From contig JBBBWG010013334.1 of NCBI GenBank assembly GCA_037176905.1, positions 1-64,000 of the forward strand: a DNA stretch of 64,000 nucleotides. The letters are read 5' to 3'. A program made the translations under genes and the position numbers. Positions within the stretch are counted from its first letter, which is position 1. Each line of letters begins with the position of its first letter. The notes under the pieces were generated by a model. The model worked only from the letters and a program-made list of their open reading frames with translations. It was not told where the DNA came from and did not search any database. Source of the DNA: Azolla pinnata (lineage: Eukaryota; Streptophyta; Polypodiopsida; Salviniales; Salviniaceae). Below, one piece after another: positions 45,128 to 59,100 of the stretch.

Positions 45128-46010
45128 CCTCGAGAAAGATCCTCCCACCTCTTGTAGTGCAATTATTGTTTTTTCCATTGATTATGTTTCCCTCCTTGGT
45201 TGTTCCCTTAGTCTTTCTGCCTCAACTTCACATCAACACCTTTTGTTCATAGTGTAAAACTCTTGAGTCATATGTGTTTTTGCTTCCATAACGTAATTGT
45301 TTCGTATCGGAAGCTGTTGTCAAGCACCACGAATTCTTGGCTTTTCTGGTGCAGTTACTTCTTTTTTCCATTTATTACATTTTCTATCCTTGGTTGTTCC
45401 CTTTGTTGTCGTACTGTACACAATACACCCCTTCAAAATAGTGAGAATATGAGGATAGATAATATATAGATATCCTAAATTAGTAAAATAAAAGAATGAG
45501 TACTATATATGTACAGGGCAGGACTTAAACCCTGTACCTCTATGTTACTAGAATCCAAGTTCATGTTTTTACTATTTGGAATGGGTGTACCGTGTATAAT
45601 ATGTCGTCTTTCTCCCTCCCTTCATATCAACGCCTTTGTTCATAGTGTAAAACTCCGAAACAACAAATAAGCCCATGAATAACCCCATTAAAGGAGTAGT
45701 TCCCCGACGAAAGGTCACTTTCCCATATAGTCATTTGTGTTTTTGCTTCCACAACGTAATTGTTTCTTATTGGAAGTTGTTGTTAAGAACCACAAATTCT
45801 TGGTTTTTCTAGTGCAGGTATTGTTTTTTTCCATTGCTCCGTTTCCCTTGTTGGTTGTTCCCTCCACCTTTCTACCTCTCTTCACATCAACGCCTTTGTG
45901 CATAGTGTAAAACTCCAGAGTCATCTGTGTTTTTGCTTCCATAACATACTTGTTTCTTACTTGGAAGCTGTTGTTAAGAACCACAAATTCCTGGTTTTTC
46001 TACTCCTTGA
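45128..46010. repeat. Diverged repeats in pseudogene intron 1
   Basis: Three to four partial copies of a unit of about 190 bp, with GTGTTTTTGCTTCCATAACG, GAAGCTGTTGTTAAGAACCA, AATTCTTGG(C/T)TTTTCT, the CATTG...TTTCC...TTGGTTGTTCC block and TCACATCAACGCCTTTG. Copies start near 45273, 45728 and 45927, with a truncated one near 45160-45270. Confidence 0.75.
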
Positions 46011-46607
46011 AAGCATAGAATTCAGGAAGGTATTTTGCGTGAATGCGAAAGCATATTGCTTTTATAGGGTTCCTTCTATGAGATGATGCTTTTCTGAGAG
46101 GATTGAGAAGTTATTGGTAGTGTCAATTTCTAGTTTCTGGAAAGGGTTTTATAGATACGCACATGAAGAGGCTCGGATTATAAACAAGTGAGGGCTTCAT
46201 TAACCCAATCAAAGGATTTGAATAGTTTTGGGAAATTCGAGGGATTCGTTCAAAGAATGGGACCTGCACATGTCTTTCAAAAGAGACCGATCATCTATAA
46301 AAGTTCTTACTGGATCTAAACTCTGAATTTTTTAGGGCCTCTTTATCGAGGCAATGACTTTCTTTTCCATGGAAGAAGCCAATATGTTCTTAACACTCAC
46401 ACATGGAGAAATGTTTCATGGTTTTTTATTAAAGGTGTTATTATGTTATCATAGTAATTGGGCTATACAACTCTAAATGTATGTGTCTGGCTAGACCCAC
46501 TAGGGTTTCGAAGGAGGATATAGATAGTTGAAGAAAAGATTAACATTTGGAAGTAAGAAGTATTTAATTAGAGAAGATAATTTCAATAATGTCCTCAGAT
46601 TAGGAGA

Positions 46608-46610
<3 letters not shown>

Positions 46611-46655
<45 letters not shown>
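46611..46655. repeat. (CA)n(TA)n microsatellite
   Basis: About 15 CA units followed by about seven TA units. Confidence 0.9.
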
Positions 46656-46659
46656 TGGA

Positions 46660-47030
46660 GTGCAATATGAGGGAGTTAGGATTACGAATATTGAATACTA
46701 GGTTTAGATATGAGAGATTAGAGAAATTCGGTTTGAATAAAAGATAATAGAGATATTAGAGAGATTAGGTTCAGATTATTGTAGATATTAGAGAGATCAG
46801 AGAGATTAGGATTGAATCATAAGAGTTATTAGAGTTTAGAAGAGAGATAGAAGAGATAATCAAAGAGATAGCGATTAGAAAAGATTAGGGTTTAGCAAAG
46901 AGATTAAAAGAGATTGGGTTTATTAGAGAGATTAAATAAGATAAGGGTTTAGGTGTTAGGGTTTTAAAATAAGGTATTAGGGTTTTAGAAGTAGGTATTA
47001 GGGTTTTAATAGTTGAGATTAAGGTTTTTC
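46660..47030. repeat. Degenerate GAGATTAG / TTAGGGTTT-rich tract
   Basis: Purine-rich short-period sequence of TTAGAGAGATTAG-like blocks grading rightward into TTAGGGTTTTA-like blocks, which resemble the plant telomere repeat. There is no reading frame of note. Confidence 0.6.
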
Positions 47031-47697
47031 TTCTGAGCATATGCTCTTCATCTCATCTCGTCCCTCCTTTTATGCACACCACTCTTTATATAGATTGTGG
47101 AGTGGGTTGTAATAACAAAAAACGCAGGGAGAAGAATGTTAGAGAGAAAAAGTAGAAAAACGTAAAGAAAAAAAGTAGAAAAGAAAAAGCAAAAGGAAAA
47201 GAATAGGAAAAAGTAGGGAAAAATTGCAGCACGGGAGTTGATCTTGTGACTTGTATTTTTTAAAGCTAATACTAAATTACCCGCTGCACTTTTCTTACTA
47301 TATATTTTTAAACTATTTCTTACATTTTCCTTGTTCCAATTCAATGTTCTTTCTCTCTATGCATTTCCCATCATGCGCCCAAAACATTAGGACACTCACC
47401 GCCTCCAAACTTGCACATCCTCTTATATGTGCCAATGAAGGTGGTGTGAGCATAGTTCATGTTTGTCTTCATGAAGGTCTATGATAAAATGTTTCCACCA
47501 ACTCCATCCTGTCCATCATAGCCATTCTAACCATCCTATCCACCATACTTTGCTTGGGAACAAATCAACTCGAAGAAATAAAATAAGGAAATCGATCTTG
47601 TGTGATGATTATATCCTTTTTCAGATCCTCTATGACTACAGCTTTGTACTCTTGAGAAACAAGGTGAAAATGACACATGCTATGGATACTAGTTTGA

Positions 47698-47797
47698 NNN
47701 NNNNNNNNNNNNNNNNNNNNNNNNNNNNNNNNNNNNNNNNNNNNNNNNNNNNNNNNNNNNNNNNNNNNNNNNNNNNNNNNNNNNNNNNNNNNNNNNN
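47698..47797. other. Assembly gap (100 N)
   Basis: Exactly 100 N inside intron 1 of the UBC pseudogene; true length unknown. Confidence 0.95.
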
Positions 47798-48148
47798 ATG
47801 GCAATTTGAGCGACACAACTTGAACTTAACTCAATGTATGAAGAAGCCTTTTTTTTTTGTTTGTTTTTTCCAATTCGTTGGAGCGGTTTTCTCCATGATG
47901 TATTTGAAGACTCCATGTAGGAACACCGTTTGATTCTTTTTCGCAAATCGCTTCTGTAAAAACTTCTTTTTTTGTTTTGCTTTGTCGGAAAGGCCCTGTT
48001 GCAGATGATATATGCTGGAGGAGTGTTTCCTGTTTCCATTCACTTCCCTCGGGGACTATCCCTTCAAGCCCCCAAAGGTTATTATGCTGTTTTTTTTTCA
48101 GTATAAATGCATAGCTATTCCCAACAAATATATTGCTATCTGATGCAT

Positions 48149-49064
<916 letters not shown>

Positions 49065-49067
49065 TGA

Positions 49068-50163
49068 GGTTGCTATACGGATTTAAGGCTAATGCTATAA
49101 TTTGCCTTTTCATGAATGCCTTAAAATATGCATGCGCTTGTAATTGTCTTCTTTTCACCGTTTAATCGAAGAATGCAGCAAACTTGTTCTGGTTTATAGT
49201 TCAAAAATCTGTATATTCATTATTCTGGTCAGTATACTGTTGGTGATGCAAGCTTTTAACCCTTGTATCAACAGAATCATCTTTGGGTTTTTGGAAGATT
49301 TCTCTGGTCTAAAATGCCATATTAGTTTTTTAAGGAGCATGGCCGGTGAAATGCTCTTGTATATCGATGCACTTTGGTATGTTTTACCAAGCTTGTATCC
49401 ATGTTTTTTGCTATTGAACAATTGTAATGTACTTCAGCTTTATACTTGTCTGATGCCAATATCGAGAGGGTTTAGTTATTTCTTGCCTAAACTTGTAACT
49501 TCTGTGAGGATTCAATATTTGTATGTCATGGATTTAGATTCATACTTGTTTGTGAGCTCAACTAATTGTGAGCTCAATTCACAAGCATGAAGCTAAATCC
49601 ACTTTATTAGTTAATTGAGCTCACAATTAGGGTTGCTACATAATTGTGAGCTCAATTAACATCAAATTTAGCGCTCAATCGGATTTAGATTCTTTAATCC
49701 AACTCATTGATACCAGAGTAGATTAAGCTTTTGTTCACAAGAATTAATAGTAGCTGGCCGTCCAAATGCTTATGATTTTAATGTATCTCTTATAAAAAAT
49801 TTTCAGATGAGATTTCACCAATTACATTACCAATGAAGATATTTGCAAGAACATATACAACAATCCTGTTGAAATATTAATTCACATCGTGAATAACAAC
49901 ATCTCTCATGAAATACATTCAGATGAGGTTCTCCCAAATTAGTGTTCAAGATTGGTCAAATTGTACAAGGAGTTTCACAATCCATGTTCAAGAATTAGTC
50001 GATGCTCAATGGGGCCATATCAAAATCCCAAGTAGCTTGATTTCTAGAAGTCCAACCAACCCCATCATCTTTTCTGAGTGTACCTTTGAGTAATGCACTT
50101 TCATATGCATGATTATTTCAATGACACCTTCAATTCTATACGGTTAACAAATTACTCTAGTTT
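49068..50163. other. Intergenic stretch with hairpin
   Basis: It lies between the pseudogene stop and the LRRC9-like stop. No gene recognised. A perfect 20-bp inverted repeat sits at 49610-49660, within sequence resembling the interior of the MITE at 50814-51249 (TTAATTGAGCT(C/G)ACAATTAG). Confidence 0.45.
49610..49660. repeat. Perfect 20-bp inverted repeat
   Basis: 49610-49629 (GTTAATTGAGCTCACAATTA) pairs exactly with 49641-49660 around an 11-nt loop. Another GTGAGCTCAA copy occurs at about 49551-49580. Confidence 0.85.
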
Positions 50164-53100
50164 CTAATTGAACTTTCGGAAGTTTCTCATGAGGCCAGGT
50201 GGCACTGAGCCTCTACTATGGTCCCCTTCAAGCCTTGCTTTAGTGCGAGGAGTACCTGATCTGTAGGTGTTACTATTGTTTGTCAATTCTGTGAAGTCCA
50301 ACGACAACCTATGTACAAACCCTTGGGGCGTTGTTTTTGGTGCACATGACATAGCGTCAAAATTGAACGGTTTAGCTTTCAAAACAACCTTCCCATGAAG
50401 GCCTTGATAGGATGAAGACACTGAGCTCGAACTCTGAAACTCGTTTTGATGGGGTAAACTGTTGTCCTGTTGTATTAATTCACGTATCCTATTGCTTCCT
50501 CCATTTGCATATAGTTCAGCATCGACTAGGTCCTCCTGCAAATTACCAGGTCAAGCAAATGAACCGATTTTACTCATACAATCCACAATTTTTAACCGGA
50601 CCTCTAGCGTCCTCGAAAAAATGTTTTTGTTATGATGTATAGCTTCAGTTAGGATATCAACATCACCACCTTATCAATGAATGCCACAATGATTTAATGA
50701 AATGACATTGGGCATTAAAATCAGACTCTATTTGCATTTAATGGTTGTCCAGCTAACCATAGTGCAAGGACATGATAAATGACGTGAAAAAGATAATGAA
50801 AAGGTGAAAGTAGAATTACCAAAAAATGCCTAACAAAATTATAAAATACATTTTAACGCATACTAAAATAAAAAATTACAAACCTACTCTCATCTTCCAC
50901 TAAAAATTAACACCAAATTAATTACATTAGTATACCTTATGACTTCCCACTAATTGATCCTAATCGATAAATAAAAGTTAGTAATTTAGAATCTAATTAA
51001 TTGATTAACACATTAAGGTGATATTAATCAATTAATTGAGCATTTGCATGCATGCATGCATGCATCCGTTTAGCTGAATGTCAATCAATTAATTAATTTG
51101 ATGTTAATTGAGCTGACAATTAGTTGATTTAGTGTTAATCAATTAATTGAGCGCTAAATTTTGAAGCCAGGCATTAATTTGTAATTTCTTGTTTTAGTAG
51201 GCGTTTAGAATGTAATTTATATAATATTGTTAGATGTTTTTTGGTAATTTTCCCAAAGATGAAAAGAATGTGTAAGGACTACATGCTGTGGGCGTGTGCT
51301 TTGCATACCTCTGTTATTACACATCCATCAAGACTTGTGAGCTGCAATAATGCGTTAATTACTGTACATCTATACTGCGGGTGGCGACATATCTGGCAAA
51401 AGAAAGAAATCGCAAATTTCCTATGATCAGAAATTAAAAGTGGGAAGAACAACACAAATGAAGATGATACTCACGGGGTTCTCTGATAACGAGAGATCCT
51501 CAAGCATGTTGAGGGCAGCCAACTCCTTAGTGACTTGAAAACCTCCTTGACGATCAGACTTTATGTAATTTAATGAAAGGTTTAATGTCTTCAGAGAGGT
51601 AAGATGCCACAAATGTTGCACGGTTCTAATAGCATTGTCACTCAAATGCAGTTCTTCTAAGTTGGGAAGATTTTCAAATGATCCAATTTCAATCTCTTTG
51701 ATGCAGTTATGATCCAGGTATAGCTTTTGCAAGAAGACTAGGCCACTTAATCCATCAATCTAAAATGCAACGTTAACACACAATCAGTCATTAGGATTGA
51801 CTTCAAAACTGAATGGAAATAAATAAGATAAAAACTCCTGCAAGCTACGCACAATATATGAATTACTTGTGTAATTCATATATTGTGCTTATAGTTTGCA
51901 GGAGTTTTTATCTTGCCACAAGTAAAACATGTATTAAGCATCAATGCCTTCAACAAGATAGTATCAGCATACCTTGGCTATAGCATTACTCTTTAGTGAA
52001 AGTAACCTGAGGTTTGGGAAATACTTTTGAAGGCCCAAGTACATAATGTTTGTGATTGAATTACTGTCAAGATGTAGAACCTCTACCATGCTTAAGCAAA
52101 TATTTTCTCCATACTTTGACATAACTGAAACCACATCGTTAGAAGCACTGCTCTTGGTGCCATGAGTTATCAATACAGAAGATTGGGCAGGATCCTCATT
52201 GTAGATATTCTCTTCAAGCAATGGTCCATCTTTAATAACATTATTTTGAAGAAGCAACATTTTAAGATTTCGTAGAAATCTGAGCACGATAACGGGTATC
52301 TTAGAATCCACAGAAAAGTATTAGAACATACAATAAAGCAGGTTTAGGACTATCTGCAGTTGCATATCATATTAATAATAATAATAATAACGAATTCATC
52401 AAGAAATAAATAAACATGCATAAAAAATTGGCATTCTCCTAGATGAAAAATAACACAGATGTCCACATGGTATAGCCAACAACCCCACTCTTTATTTTAA
52501 TCAAGTTAGCATTGCACTTCAACCCTCCCAAAACTATTAGGGATGTATTTCTCGTGATGTACAACCAAGAAAATCACTGAAAGTGGATTCATGGGTACAA
52601 CCATTTCTGCTGGTCATGAAGATAACAGGAAATGGAACTGCAATTCCTATGCCCATACATTTTGAAGATCAAAGCCAGTATAACACAGTATTGAAGACAA
52701 CAGACTCACAAGCACCAACATTTCCATTCTATATCAGCTTTAATCATTTTCTCATTTTAAGTCTCATTTGCTTTTCCTACATGGCCCATTTACCACTTAT
52801 TCTAAAACTTTAACTGTCACTATATGCAAGTTATAAATTGCGTGGAATACCATGAAAATGCAACTTACAGTAAATTGGTGAATTATCTGGATACCTATAT
52901 GCTTCACAAGAAAATCCAACTCTGAAAATAACATTAAGTTTCAGCACGAAATGACTTACTTAAGAGATTTGATGGACGCCAAAGAGTTGTTACTCAAATC
53001 AAGCTCTTCTAATCCAAGCAATTCTTGGCTTTCAAACACTTTACCACAGTTCCTTAAGCCTTTTCCAGATAGATTTAATGTCTGAAGTAGGATCTCGTTT

Positions 53101-56100
53101 AATGTTTTCATATATATTGATTGTACCAGTGAAGTACCTTTTAAAATATATTATTGTACCTTTAAATTCTCGAAGGCACAATTTCCCAGGAAATCTTGTA
53201 GCATTTCCTTTGTCAAGCGACCAACATGCCTTTCATGTGCTAGAGCAAGCTCATCACCATCTACCACCCTACTATCCAATACCTATATATAATCTTCAAA
53301 AAAGATATTTTCAAAACTCTATAAATGTTTTCATGTATCAGGAAAATTAAAGGATTGAAAATCCAACACAGTTCTTTCTGATCCCCTGTTACCTTCAACT
53401 TTCGAAGTGTGAAAATAGCATAGCTTCTATAATCTGGGTCCTCACAAAGTGGATTGCCAGACAAATCAAGAACCATCAGTTTTGGCAAAACTTGAAGGTG
53501 AGAGAATTCATCAGCATCTCGCAAAAGGTTATGTGCCGCATAAAGTTCAAGTAAAGCTGTCAAACTACTCAGACCCTGTTCAAAATTTAGTGAATTACAA
53601 TTAAGAGTTCAAAAAGGTTATGTTCAATAGAAAATCACAGACATAGAAGCAATTCATCCTGCATGTAGTACATATCCAAACCTAAAAGCATTGTGAACTG
53701 GTTCCAATTCGTAGTTCTTCAAAGAAATCTGATACTGAAGCTGAAGAGCATTAAGAGATTGGTGCAGATATAGGGATTTCTAAAGGTCTAAGAATTACGA
53801 GCTGAGATGATGACACCGCCACAGATACATAATTATTCGAGCACATGTTGGTGATATTTCAAGGACAGGAATTTTAGTCCAAGTAATCTATGGTCACATT
53901 TTTCTTGGCAAACGTTTCTTCTACTCAAGGAATGAAGGGATTGCAAGGTGCCATAGGGAGGTATCATTTGTTAATATTCAATGTCTTTTTCCATTGTGAT
54001 GGATATGTACGGCATTTTATTTGTAAACAGTGCTACACTTTTCAGTACGTCTGAATGGATCAGTACAACTAAACCATTCAATCTGATTCAATTATCTGCA
54101 TGAGGGCCACCTGCGGAAACATGAGCCAGAGGGCTAGTTTAAAGAACAGAAGCTTTGAGTCCTGAGTTAATGATACATACTCTTACTGCTTTAGTTAAGT
54201 ATCTTTATTTGGGTTGTAATTCTCAAAAGAAATGGGACAATTTAATTCTACAGGATTAGCCTCTCTACACACATCCTATATCCACCTGTTCTATGTATTG
54301 GCTGCCAATTAATCATCACATCTGAAGTGCTGCAAAGCTTTAATGATTTGGCTAACATCGTTTGTTTGTCTCAAAGAAGAGTTCATGACAATGTGTTGAT
54401 CATGGAATCGACCAAAGACCAATGGGGAGGCTTTATGAAAATCAAGATGAACATTTGAAACATTGACAACTGATTACTTCTTAGTTTTGAACATTTCTAA
54501 TACAATTTCCCTAAGAAATTTAACTTTTCAAGCCATGAAAATGTTACGCTTATAACGGAGAGCAAACCTTTAGAGACTCAATCTTGTTATTTTCAATTGA
54601 AAGTTGACTCAATCCACTAAAGCAATGTAGCTGAAGACATGACGTCATCTCATTTCTTCCGAGATCCAATTTCCATAGCATTGGTAGCTGCATTGATTCT
54701 TTAACCTATGAAGAATTCTGACTCAGAAAAACCATACCACCACAACAAAGACGCACAGATTATTGGTGTTTATGGGAGTATATCATTCGGTTACCTGCTT
54801 TATGCAATTATCTTCCAAGATTAATTCCTCTAAAAGTGTACATCTGTCTAGGCCTTCAAGACTAGAGATTTTATTTCCTGAGAGTACTAGTTTACGAATA
54901 TTTGATAGTTTCTCAAAGCCTGTCATGGACTTCAAGTTTTGATACTCGAAATACAACTCTTCAGTATCAGCATCATAATGATTCGCTGTTGGTTCCGGAG
55001 AAACCTGTGTTTTACCATACAAATCTTGATACAAACCCTCGTTGTTAGAAGTTTTTTTCCTCCCACGTTTCGAAACATCTTCCACTCTCTTTTTCTTATC
55101 ATGTGGAAGTGTTCCTATGAGAAAAGAAGAATCAATCAGGATGAAACTGTTGTCAATAAAATAATTTCTAAATGCATTCTACTGACACAATCTCATGCCA
55201 AGAGCTTATACATATGATTTTGCTTACTGTATTTTAGTGGGATATTTGCTATCGGTCACACAAAGAACTGAACTTGTGTAAATGTTATGCTGCACAAATG
55301 CTAGGCTACCCTTTCACGGTCTAGAGACTCTCATAACGAAAACAATGAGCACGAGAAATCATATCTACATATCATATCATCATTGTTCAAAAATTTATCG
55401 ATGACAGGAAGCAGATATATTGACATATCATCAAGACCACAATGATTCATACTAGGCAGTTTATCAGAAAACTTCCAGAGTAAGAAAGAAATACCAAAGT
55501 CTACAGGCAGACAGTCAAACTCGGTCAAATAGAGGAAAGACGTCAGCACTGTATCTCTATAGCTAAGAAATTCTTCAATAGGATTTCCACGCAGGTTCAG
55601 ATGCAAGAGTTGTGACACCTGCATGAAGTATGCATATATATAAGTAGTTTTGTGAACATTACAAGAATTAGTTACAACATTATGTGGTAGAAATCTTCCT
55701 TATTTTACTGGCATTAATTTCATTCATTTAACTATGCATAAAATGCCATTCCGAACATCCATGTGGTGTACTTCTCAAAACGTGCTTTAAACAAAGGGGT
55801 ATAATTTAATTGGAAGAGAACATACACTCAGAATAAGTACCACTTAAATTAAGGATATTATAAGCACCTACACTTAGGCATAAAAAAGTCAAATTTAAAA
55901 CTCTTGCAGTTCAGTCATATATTCCTAGACATAATTTGTAGCTTTTTGTATTCTGCGATGCAATGAAACTCTCTAAAGATGGGAATTAGTGCTCAAAACG
56001 CGAGCACATGGAGATTAAATCCACAAAGCAACCTTCTGAAAAAACAAGTGAAGTATGTTTAAATACATCTAAAGCTACCATCTTCTACATACAGCTAAAT

Positions 56101-59100
56101 ACAAGGAAAAAATTGTATTAGAATAATATTGCAAATGTATTTCTTATGTCTTTTACGTACTTGATGAGCTAAACTTTGAACTTCGTCCATGGTACAAATT
56201 TGATTTCCAGCCAGATCCAACGTCTTTAACTGTTTTAGATAAATAAACCCTTTAATTTGTCTCAGAAGGTTATAGCTTAGGTCCAAGATTTCCAGTTCTT
56301 CAAGCTCTTGGAATTCAGGCCCTGTGTGTAATATCTTGTTGAAGGACAAAACCAGAACCTTCAGCTTGCGTAGTAATTTCAAGGGTCCAAGCTCATGAAT
56401 ATTACTGTTGTGCAAATTCAAATGGGTAACATTGAGAAATTCATATTTTGGGTTCTTTTGAGGAGTATGGGTAGAATTACAATGGAACTCTTTTATATCA
56501 CTGCTATGATGATTGACTTTAACTGAGTGTTGTCCATCTATAAAGATGTCTATTCGTGACATGAGTTTACTGGTAGGCAGCACAAATTTTCCTTTTACCA
56601 GAGAACCATCTTTCTCTTTTGAGTTATTACCAGAAGGCTCATTTCTAAGCAGATATTCATACTCTACCAAATATTCTGGAACCAACATGGACGAGTCAAA
56701 TATGTGCCAAGATCTTTGTGTAGGATCATATGGATGAATTCTATATACAGAGTCGGCATCTGGATACGATAATTTGCTAAAATTGACGAATTCATCATTA
56801 ACTGTAACAGAAAGAACACAGGGTAAGTCCCACAACACATTTCTGAGCAATGACTTTCTATGTAAAGAATCCTTCATCATTACTCAAGATACTGAATGAA
56901 ATAAAATCAAATGCAAAGTGCAAAGAAATTCAAAAGAGCAGAGATATCGATCACTAGGACTAGAAACCACAGTATAAAGCATACTGAGAAATAAACATAA
57001 ATCAGTACATGTAGGAAATACAAGGTTCCATCCTAGAAATTATGCAAGTTTAATGGAAACATACTGCAAATTTGAAGATGTATACATGTGAAAAAAGCTT
57101 CTCCTCAATGGATAATATTCTCAGAAGACACCGTACCATGATTTGTTTATCTTCCAGTTTTGCAAAAAATATCGTTTTTACATTCATAAATTAGCAATAA
57201 GACATCTCAATATCCTCTATACAGAAAGAGAATCCAAATCGCACTGATGTTGTGATCCTTATATTTAGTGCAACAATATCAGCTACTAACTCAATTTTGC
57301 GAAATTCTGGCCAGTTCCAAAATTTAGCAATTACATAATTATCTCATGTCTTCGAGCAATGATCATGAATAAATGATCACCACCTAATACTTTCCGAATT
57401 AGCTGGTTCTAAGCTATCTAATCCTAGGTCTCTCAAGTGAGTGACCTTTGGATAGCATATAATTGACATCAGTATATCCTTCACAGAGTCTTTCTTATCT
57501 ATGCCTCCCAGCCAAATGAGACAACTTGATCTCTAACTAGGATATATGTTATCACCATTAGAGTGATAAGATAATAATGCCAATCACTAATACCCGTAGA
57601 GCTACAATGTAGTGTGAACCACCAGCTTGTGGAGAGTGGCACAGTCACTTGTGTTTTCTGAAAAGCTGTTTTGATTAGACATATGTGTGAATATCAATTG
57701 CTTGATTGGGTAGAAGTCTATGTAGAGTATTTATCTTTTATCCATAATTACCTGCCTTCCCATTTCGATCCCTCATACAACCTCTATCATCTGATTTGAA
57801 TCCAAGTTTACAACTAGGGTCACTGTGTCAAATAATTCAATGAAATTTTATTAAGTTAGGTTCTATGAAAATCCTAGAATATTCGGATGTCTACTTCTAT
57901 GAATGCTATATATTTGTGACCATTGTAACATTTGAATTCGACATGGCATCAACCATATCACATATTTCTTCAGGAATCCCCATTCTGAATAAAATTATTA
58001 ATGGGAAAATTAGTAATAATCCTCTTGTAGATAGGCAAGGATGTATAACGGATGAACAAAGTAAAAGTTAAATGTCTCAGGTTAGAAATTCTCTGGAAGA
58101 TCGAAATCTCTAGTAGTACCCTTAGTTGTTATTTGATGCTTACAAATATTAAAAAATAGGATATATACTGCATAGTGGTAGGATTGTTACCATGCTGGTC
58201 TTGAACAGACACTCCAAGGTATGCTTTCACAATGAGAACCCAACCATTTAATTTCATCTTTGAGAAATTTGATTTTTGTGATTGATCAAATATCACCTGC
58301 AATCCATTGAACACTGATTTAACTAATTTCCCATTTCCAAGTAATGCTCATGCGATCAAGACCAACGAGTGATCCTGCATTTATATACAGGTAAAACTGG
58401 AGTTGATAATGTGAAACTGATCTTCAGGCCCTGATTCATGTTGATCAATATGAGCTTAATTCTTTCTGTTTATTTGAGCATTCAGCTCTCCTATTTGGTT
58501 GGGTATTGTTTTTGAAATGAAGTGTAAATGAGTTTATTTGCAGTATGATGCAGTAAAGAATTGTAATGACCATCTATCTTGATTACCTGCAGTCTACAGA
58601 TATCTGCTAGGCCAATAGAATTTGAAAGAAGGACAGGAACGTGAGCATCCGATTTGCTTTCTGAGGACTGGAATGGAAAACCTTCCTCTACAATCAACTG
58701 CAATTCCCCTGATCCTTGGAATGTCTCACCATAAAGCAAATATTCAACATGCTTACTCTCTACCTGTAAGATCCAAAACACATACAGGTTAATCTGAAAG
58801 TCCATCTCAAATAGTTTAGACCTGAAAGTTAACCTCAACAGGCTACGCATACATGTTAACCTTTAAATTCATCTCAATCTGTTAATTCTTATATCCAAAT
58901 CACTTCGATAGTGTTTTTTGCCAATGTCTTGAACATAATCAAGGTATATAATTGCTGTGAGAGACGTCCATCATATTTAAAGCATAGTTAGGAGGGCTTT
59001 ATGTATGAGCTAGGAAAATGTACGTTACTAGCCTTTGTTTCAATTTTCCTCTGAAAACGGTCCTGTAGAAATCTATTGTGAACCCTAGAAACTTTACGTG

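Noticed and set aside
45510-45560. tRNA T-arm-like segment (CAGGACTTAAACCCTG)
   Set aside because: No matching A box, acceptor stem or anticodon arm, so it is not a tRNA gene. A decayed SINE is possible but unsupported.
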